Origin: an uncultured Ruminococcus sp.
Lineage (GTDB): Bacteria > Bacillota > Clostridia > Oscillospirales > CAG-272
DNA length: 8,676 nt
Assembly: GCA_902783755.1 (NCBI GenBank)
Contig: CACZSC010000052.1
Coordinates: forward strand, 1 to 8,676
Direction of reading: 5' to 3'
Part shown: in pieces, positions 5,019-8,676 of the stretch
How positions within the stretch are numbered: position 1 is the first letter of the stretch
Layout of the letters: every line of letters starts with the position of its first letter
The notes under the pieces: model-generated
What the model was told of the DNA's origin: nothing
Database searches by the model: none
What the model saw: only the letters and a program-made list of their open reading frames with translations
Program-made: the position numbers and the translations under genes

Positions 5019-6242
5019 CTACCGGATGGCTCTCATCTCAAGATAGTACCTCTTGCTCTCGGCATGGCCCATGGAGAAGGTCTTTCTGGGAAGGACCCCG
5101 TTCTTCTCAACGTAGCTGAAAAGATCCTTCTTCTCGATCCCTCCGCAGATCAGTGCAGCCGAGCCCGGGACCTGAGCCAGCTTCTTCACGGTATCAAGCC
5201 CGTGGATGTAGTCGCACACCGGCCCTTCTCTCCCCCCGAGGTAGCTGTCTATGAAGTTCTGAAGGGTCCCCAGCACCAGGGCATGGGTCTGCTTCCTGAA
5301 CCTGAAAGAGAACTCTTCGTTCCCGGATATGAACCTTACGGCATCGGGACCATCATAAAGCTCCGAGGCTTCAAGGATGCGTTCTTTCAGGTCTCCGGTA
5401 TCGCAGTTCTTTATTAGCCTGTATATGGGCTCGAATTCTATGGCATCGCTCATGACAGGCGTGATCTCGCACAGCACGTACCTGGCGGGCCCGTCCGTCA
5501 CTCCCTGCTCTTTCTTTACGTTCTCCCAGTGGGCCTTTGCAGCGGCCAGCGAATGGTTCCCGTCACCCACGGCATAGGGCAGTTCACGGTTCATCTTCTC
5601 GTTCCCGGCGATCTTCGCCATAAGGCGGAAGAGCTTCTCCCCTGTGATCTCGTAGCCCGTGATATGACCACCTCCAAGCATGAGATCGAAATCGTACAGA
5701 GGTCCTTCGTCTGATACCAGCTCCTCCGCAAGGCTGAAGATCCCGGCTTTGTCATCGCAGAGCACAAGGATGTGGGGAAGTTCGCACGAGGCTTCCTTCC
5801 GGATCTCGACTCTCGGAGGGATGCGCTCCACCACGGTCTTCTCAGTGGGACGGACCCTGCATCTCTCCCCGGGGACATAGCTGTACTCTTCAAGATCGAT
5901 CTTCCCGACGATGCCGCACCTGATGCCGTCCGGCAGATATCTTCTGAGATATACCAGGCCGTCGAAAGCATGATACCCGGACGGATCGAACCGTTCCATG
6001 TTCATGAGTATCTCCGGCTTGTGCTCGGTCTCGAGCTTTGTTCCGAGATACGCCTCTGGCATGACGAAACCGAGGGTGGATGGGGCATCACCGGCGATCT
6101 CCCTGCATTTCTCCCAGTATTCGGGCTGGGACGTAAACTGGTCCACCGCTATGGTGGCCCATCTGGCCATCTTCGCGCTGTCGGAATGGAACTCCGGGAC
6201 AAGGATCCCGGCGGATGAAAAGACGGTTCTGATCTTTCTCAT
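5019..6242 (-). CDS. DUF1015 family protein
   Basis: This is a 407-residue soluble protein of unknown function recognised as DUF1015 by two hallmark segments. The central one is YAVGDGNHSLAAAKAHWE (223-240), and the C-terminal one is LPRKTFSMGHAESKRYYLE (384-402). The start is the ATG at 6240-6242, with GGGAG about 8 nt upstream. An in-frame ATG at 6269 falls at the predicted transcription start and has no ribosome site, so it is rejected. In many Clostridia this family sits beside serA/serC serine-synthesis genes (recalled), but here it stands alone between tRNA-Thr and a divergent aspartate kinase gene. The D-G-N-H-S loop resembles the DGHHR loop of other DUF1015 proteins and of ParB/Srx-fold serine kinases, so a nucleotide- or amino-acid-linked role is conceivable but unproven. 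There is no signal peptide or membrane segment. Confidence 0.88.
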   Translation of the reverse strand: MRKIRTVFSSAGILVPEFHSDSAKMARWATIAVDQFTSQPEYWEKCREIAGDAPSTLGFVMPEAYLGTKLETEHKPEILMNMERFDPSGYHAFDGLVYLRRYLPDGIRCGIVGKIDLEEYSYVPGERCRVRPTEKTVVERIPPRVEIRKEASCELPHILVLCDDKAGIFSLAEELVSDEGPLYDFDLMLGGGHITGYEITGEKLFRLMAKIAGNEKMNRELPYAVGDGNHSLAAAKAHWENVKKEQGVTDGPARYVLCEITPVMSDAIEFEPIYRLIKNCDTGDLKERILEASELYDGPDAVRFISGNEEFSFRFRKQTHALVLGTLQNFIDSYLGGREGPVCDYIHGLDTVKKLAQVPGSAALICGGIEKKDLFSYVEKNGVLPRKTFSMGHAESKRYYLEMRAIR

Positions 6243-6274
6243 GCTTAATTCTCCCTGCTGTTTTCTCATAACCC

Positions 6275-6302
6275 ATTATATCCCGCTTTCCCGGCATGTC
6301 AA
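6275..6302 (-). promoter_or_regulatory. Consensus sigma-A promoter for the DUF1015 gene
   Basis: On the minus strand a perfect TTGACA (6297-6302) and a perfect TATAAT (6275-6280) are 16 bp apart. Transcription should start near 6268, about 26 nt before the chosen ATG at 6242. This position also argues against the upstream ATG at 6269. Confidence 0.8.
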
Positions 6303-6316
6303 TAGATTGCACTCTC

Positions 6317-6350
6317 CCGCCGCCGATATTTGGCGAAACAGTTCCGGCGG
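6317..6350. repeat. GC-rich inverted repeat between the divergent DUF1015 and aspartate kinase promoters
   Basis: CCGCCG (6317-6322) is mirrored by CGGCGG (6345-6350) across 22 bp. It stands out in an otherwise AT-rich intergenic stretch and lies upstream of both -35 boxes. It could be a regulator site, or chance. There is no T-run, so it is not terminator-like. Confidence 0.25.
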
Positions 6351-6386
6351 ACCTCATAAATACAGGATTTTTGGTATATTCATACA

Positions 6387-6415
6387 TTGACAGAGACATA
6401 TATTTTTCATATAAT
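6387..6415 (+). promoter_or_regulatory. Consensus sigma-A promoter for aspartate kinase
   Basis: TTGACA (6387-6392) and TATAAT (6410-6415), both perfect, are spaced exactly 17 bp within AT-rich DNA. Transcription should start near 6422, leaving a leader of only about 40 nt, too short for a lysine riboswitch or T-box. Confidence 0.88.
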
Positions 6416-6462
6416 TCGTGTATATTTATGTAACTGAGATATCAAGAAATGAGTGAACAGAC

Positions 6463-7797
6463 GTGATCAGGTTTCCATCAGATATAAAGGTAGTGAAATT
6501 CGGCGGCAGTTCCCTTGCCGACGCTGAACACTTCAGAAAAGTTAAAAGCATCATAGATGCTGACAAGACCAGGGTCTACGTGATCCCTTCGGCCCCCGGC
6601 AAGAGATATGACGGCGACGACAAGGTGACAGACCTTCTGTACGAGTGCTTCAGACTGGCTGAAAACTCCGAGAGCATCGACAGCGTGTTTGACCGCATCT
6701 GCGAGAGATACGACGATATCATCAGAGGCCTCGGCATAGATCTTGACCTGAGCTCCGAATATCAGCATATCAAGTGGGCCATGCTCCATCACGCGGGACG
6801 CGACTACGCTGCAAGCCGCGGCGAATACCTGAACGGCAGGATCCTCGCTGAATATCTGGGCTTCGATTTCATCGACCCGGCCTGCATGGTCAAATTCTTC
6901 GACAACGGCACCTTCGATTCCGAGCTCACCAACAAACGGATCGGTGAAGTCCTGGCCAACCATAAGAACGGCGTCATCCCCGGGTTCTACGGTTCCATGC
7001 CCAACGGCACCATCAAGACGTTCTCACGTGGCGGAAGCGACATCACAGGCTCCATCGTCGCGAGAGCGGTCCTTGCCGAGATATATGAGAACTGGACGGA
7101 CGTGGACGGATTTCTTTCCGCGGACCCCAGAATAGTCGACAACCCGAAGAAGATCAAGTACGTGACCTACCGTGAGCTCCGCGAGCTTTCCTACATGGGT
7201 GCGAGCGTGCTACACGAAGATGCCATATTCCCCGTGAGGTTCGCAGGCATCCCGGTGAACATCCGCAACACCAACGCGCCTGAAGAGCCCGGCACGATGA
7301 TCGTGTCTCAGACGGACTACACGGATCCGGATACCGTCATCACAGGTATCGCGGGCCACAGGGGATTCAGCATCATAACAATTGAAAAAGCCATGATGAA
7401 CTCCGAGACAGGTTTCGGCAGAAAGGTCCTCGAGGTCATAGAGCAGGAAGGCATATCCTTCGAGCACCTGCCTTCCGGCATAGACACCATGTGCGTGATC
7501 CTGAAGACCGACGCTATCGATTCCATCAAGAAGGAGCGCATAAAGAACAGCATCTGCATGGCAGTAAATCCGGATTCGATCTCGATAGAAGACGGTCTGG
7601 CGCTGATCGCCGTCGTGGGACGCAACATGGTAAAGGCGAAAGGCACCGCTTTCAAGGTATTCAAAGCGGTGGCTGAGGCCGAGATCAACATCAAGATGAT
7701 CGACCAGGGCTCCTCCGAGCTCAACATAATCATAGGAGTCGATGAGAAGGACTTCGTCAGCGCGATGAGATCCATCTACGCGGAGTTCTTCAAGTGA
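6463..7797 (+). CDS. Aspartate kinase (monofunctional, two C-terminal ACT domains)
   Basis: ATP-dependent phosphorylation of L-aspartate to aspartyl-phosphate, the first step toward lysine, threonine, methionine and diaminopimelate. It has 444 residues, normal for the monofunctional family. The amino-acid-kinase domain (about 8-275) opens with VVKFGGSSLAD (Lys12), contains SRGEYLNGR (Glu121, substrate site), SRGGSDITG (188-196) and NWTDVDGFLSADPRIV (210-225), and ends with YMGASVLHEDAI and PVNIRNT. Two ACT regions (about 295-360 and 378-443) imply allosteric feedback by an end-product amino acid; which one is not visible. The start is GTG, because an in-frame stop at 6454-6456 excludes anything earlier; its ribosome site is weak (GAGTG at 6451). 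It is transcribed alone from a consensus promoter and ends at a shared terminator. No homoserine dehydrogenase domain is fused and no other pathway gene is adjacent. Confidence 0.95.
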   Translation: MIRFPSDIKVVKFGGSSLADAEHFRKVKSIIDADKTRVYVIPSAPGKRYDGDDKVTDLLYECFRLAENSESIDSVFDRICERYDDIIRGLGIDLDLSSEYQHIKWAMLHHAGRDYAASRGEYLNGRILAEYLGFDFIDPACMVKFFDNGTFDSELTNKRIGEVLANHKNGVIPGFYGSMPNGTIKTFSRGGSDITGSIVARAVLAEIYENWTDVDGFLSADPRIVDNPKKIKYVTYRELRELSYMGASVLHEDAIFPVRFAGIPVNIRNTNAPEEPGTMIVSQTDYTDPDTVITGIAGHRGFSIITIEKAMMNSETGFGRKVLEVIEQEGISFEHLPSGIDTMCVILKTDAIDSIKKERIKNSICMAVNPDSISIEDGLALIAVVGRNMVKAKGTAFKVFKAVAEAEINIKMIDQGSSELNIIIGVDEKDFVSAMRSIYAEFFK

Positions 7798-7831
7798 TTT
7801 GGGAGCTCCCCGGATCCTGAGACAAAAAGAA

Positions 7832-7862
7832 AAAGAGGGGCCCGCCCCTCTTTGTTCTGTTC
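7832..7862. terminator. Bidirectional rho-independent terminator between aspartate kinase and HIT gene
   Basis: AAAGAGGGG (7832-7840) and CCCCTCTTT (7845-7853) form a perfect 9-bp stem with loop CCCG. On the plus strand it is followed by TTTGTTCTGTT-like sequence, and on the minus strand by TTTTTCTTTTTG. It therefore serves both convergent genes, whose stop codons are 68 nt apart. Confidence 0.9.
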
Positions 7863-7865
7863 GGC

Positions 7866-8216
7866 TCATTTTTCCGGGAAAACATGCAGCGGAAGCTCGC
7901 ATCCGCCTATCACGTGGAAGTGGAGATGGAACACCGACTGGCCGGCGTCAGGGCCGCAGTTCGATATGACCCTGTATCCGTTGCCTGCTCCGCCCATCCT
8001 CGCGATGATGGGGATCACCTCGAAGATCCTTGAGATCACTCCGCTGTTTTCCGGAGTTATGTCGTCCATTGACGCGATGTGCTCCTTCGGCACCACCAGT
8101 ATATGGCAGGGAGCTTCTGGGTTTATATCCTTGAAGGCGTAGACATACTCGTCCTCATAAACCTTCATCGAGGGGATGTCCCCGGCCACTATCTTACAGA
8201 AAATGCAATCGTTCAT
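7866..8216 (-). CDS. HIT-family (histidine triad, HINT-type) nucleotide-binding protein
   Basis: Small cytoplasmic hydrolase/transferase of the histidine triad superfamily. Bacterial HINT-type members cleave nucleoside phosphoramidates, including aminoacyl-adenylates. The protein has 116 residues, standard length. It opens with CIFCKIVAGDIPS (Cys4 and Cys7, the zinc pair that goes with His46 and His97), has VVPKEHI, and carries the active-site triad FHLHFHVIGG with His97, His99 and His101. The chosen ATG (8214-8216) has GGAGGAG 7 nt upstream. An in-frame ATG at 8327 would add 37 residues lacking family similarity and overlap the divergent gene, so it is rejected. It is a single-gene unit, convergent with aspartate kinase and divergent from an amidohydrolase. 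The physiological substrate is not indicated by context. Confidence 0.94.
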   Translation of the reverse strand: MNDCIFCKIVAGDIPSMKVYEDEYVYAFKDINPEAPCHILVVPKEHIASMDDITPENSGVISRIFEVIPIIARMGGAGNGYRVISNCGPDAGQSVFHLHFHVIGGCELPLHVFPEK

Positions 8217-8238
8217 ATATATACTCCTCCGTTCGGTC

Positions 8239-8258
8239 TGTGGTATGATTCTACCACA
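8239..8258. repeat. 20-bp palindrome TGTGGTA-N6-TACCACA; candidate operator
   Basis: A perfect 7-bp inverted repeat with a 6-bp spacer is centred between the HIT and amidohydrolase starts. It covers the -10 box of the HIT promoter (8248-8253) and a possible extended -10 (TGG-TATGAT, 8241-8249) reading the other way. No T-run follows it in either direction. Position and symmetry suit a dimeric repressor; I do not recognise the motif as a known regulator's site. Confidence 0.5.
8244..8249 (+). promoter_or_regulatory. Possible extended -10 box for the amidohydrolase gene
   Basis: TATGAT preceded by TGG forms an extended -10 (8241-8249) on the plus strand. No -35 match lies 17 bp upstream. A start near 8256 would give a leader of about 38 nt. 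It overlaps the opposing HIT -10 box, so the two polymerases would exclude each other. Confidence 0.35.
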
Positions 8259-8276
8259 CCGGAAACAAAAATTCAA
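8248..8276 (-). promoter_or_regulatory. Sigma-A promoter for the HIT gene
   Basis: On the minus strand TTGAAT (8271-8276) and TAGAAT (8248-8253) are 17 bp apart, and TGG just before the -10 makes it an extended -10. Transcription should begin near 8241, about 25 nt before the HIT start codon. Confidence 0.7.
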
Positions 8277-8293
8277 CGAAAAGAAGCTTTGAC

Positions 8294-8676
8294 ATGTATA
8301 AGGTTTTTGACGTACACACCCATACATACCCGGAAGCGCTGGCGGAACGGGCTACCGCGAACCTGGGACATTTCTACGAATTTGTCTGCGCCGGGAAAGG
8401 CACATATTCCCATCTGGAATCCCAGGCAAAGGAAAACAACGTAGGGGGGTATCTCCTGTTCTCCGTGGCTACCAACGCACACCAGGTGGAAAAAGTCAAC
8501 AACTCGATATCCGAGCTCGTGAATCTCTCAAGGAGCCACGGGTTCAAGACTATCGGATACGCTGGCATGCACCAGGACTATCCGGATTTCGAGACTGAGG
8601 TCCTCAGGTGCCGCAGCCTCGGGCTGAGAGGCGTAAAGATCCATCCCGACATCCAGGGCGTGGATATAAACGACAG
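8294..8676 (+). CDS. Metal-dependent amidohydrolase family protein, N-terminal 127 codons (partial)
   Basis: The frame opens at ATG 8294-8296 and stays open to the right edge. It begins MYKVFDVHTHTYPEALAERA, in which Asp6-x-His8-x-His10 is the first-strand metal motif of amidohydrolase-superfamily TIM barrels (Amidohydro_2/TatD-like). Later come GYAGMHQDYPDFE (88-100) and GLRGVKIHPDIQGVD (110-124), the conserved G-x-K-x-HP segment of the same family, so it is most likely a zinc- or manganese-dependent hydrolase or decarboxylase. No signal peptide is seen. The ribosome site is weak (AGAAG about 7 nt upstream). The gene is divergent from HIT across a shared regulatory palindrome. The second half, with the remaining metal ligands, lies outside the window, so substrate and completeness cannot be judged. 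Confidence 0.82.
   Translation, partial: MYKVFDVHTHTYPEALAERATANLGHFYEFVCAGKGTYSHLESQAKENNVGGYLLFSVATNAHQVEKVNNSISELVNLSRSHGFKTIGYAGMHQDYPDFETEVLRCRSLGLRGVKIHPDIQGVDIND

Noticed and set aside
4788..5119. Short frames across the tRNA-Thr region
   Set aside because: They translate the tRNA and its leader; annotated sets often contain such spurious proteins.
6416..6462. Lysine riboswitch or T-box in the aspartate kinase leader
   Set aside because: The leader from the consensus promoter is only about 40 nt and holds no conserved stem set or terminator.
7210..7902. 230-codon minus-strand frame opposite aspartate kinase
   Set aside because: It runs antisense through the ACT domains and across the terminator, and has no recognisable domain.
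8217..8327. 37-residue N-terminal extension of the HIT protein
   Set aside because: It lacks similarity to the family, covers the promoter and the palindrome, and overlaps the divergent amidohydrolase start.

Overview
The window looks like chromosomal DNA of an anaerobic, moderate-GC Bacillota bacterium, most likely a Clostridia-type gut or sludge organism. The reasons are strong purine-rich ribosome binding sites, near-consensus sigma-A promoters, a Bacillota-style XRE regulator with TPR-like repeats, a clostridial-type monofunctional aspartate kinase, and a DUF1015 protein of the kind common in Clostridia. This placement rests on style and recalled family distribution, not on a database match.

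Left part (1-4727, all minus strand): a two-gene glycoside-use operon is read right to left. It encodes a GH31 glycosidase of the YihQ (sulfoquinovosidase-like) clade and a GPH-family sugar:cation symporter. The GH31 stop codon lies inside the symporter's Shine-Dalgarno sequence, so the two are translationally coupled. The operon ends in a UUCG-capped terminator. The U-tract of that terminator runs into the -35 box of the next promoter, which drives an XRE/TPR regulator and, 4 nt behind it, the first codons of an MFS exporter-like gene that leaves the window. A candidate operator lies in that promoter. The GH31 keeps both catalytic aspartates but has Gln and Phe where, in my recalled alignment to E. 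coli YihQ, the sulfonate-binding Arg301 and Tyr508 stand. It is therefore probably not a sulfoquinovosidase.

Middle (4728-6460): a tRNA-Thr(CGU) gene has a perfect-hexamer promoter and a hairpin in its 5' leader, and its 3' end faces the sugar operon. Next comes an orphan DUF1015 gene with its own perfect-hexamer promoter.

Right part (6387-8676): aspartate kinase (first step of the lysine/threonine/methionine pathway) is transcribed rightward from another consensus promoter, divergent from DUF1015. It converges on a small HIT-family nucleotide hydrolase, and the two share a bidirectional terminator. HIT is divergent from a metal-dependent amidohydrolase that runs off the right edge. The two starts flank a 20-bp palindrome covering the -10 region.

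No mobile element, CRISPR array, rRNA or riboswitch was seen. The right half looks like ordinary housekeeping DNA. The left half, abutting the tRNA 3' end, looks accessory. The most notable signal is the altered substrate-pocket signature of the YihQ-like enzyme.
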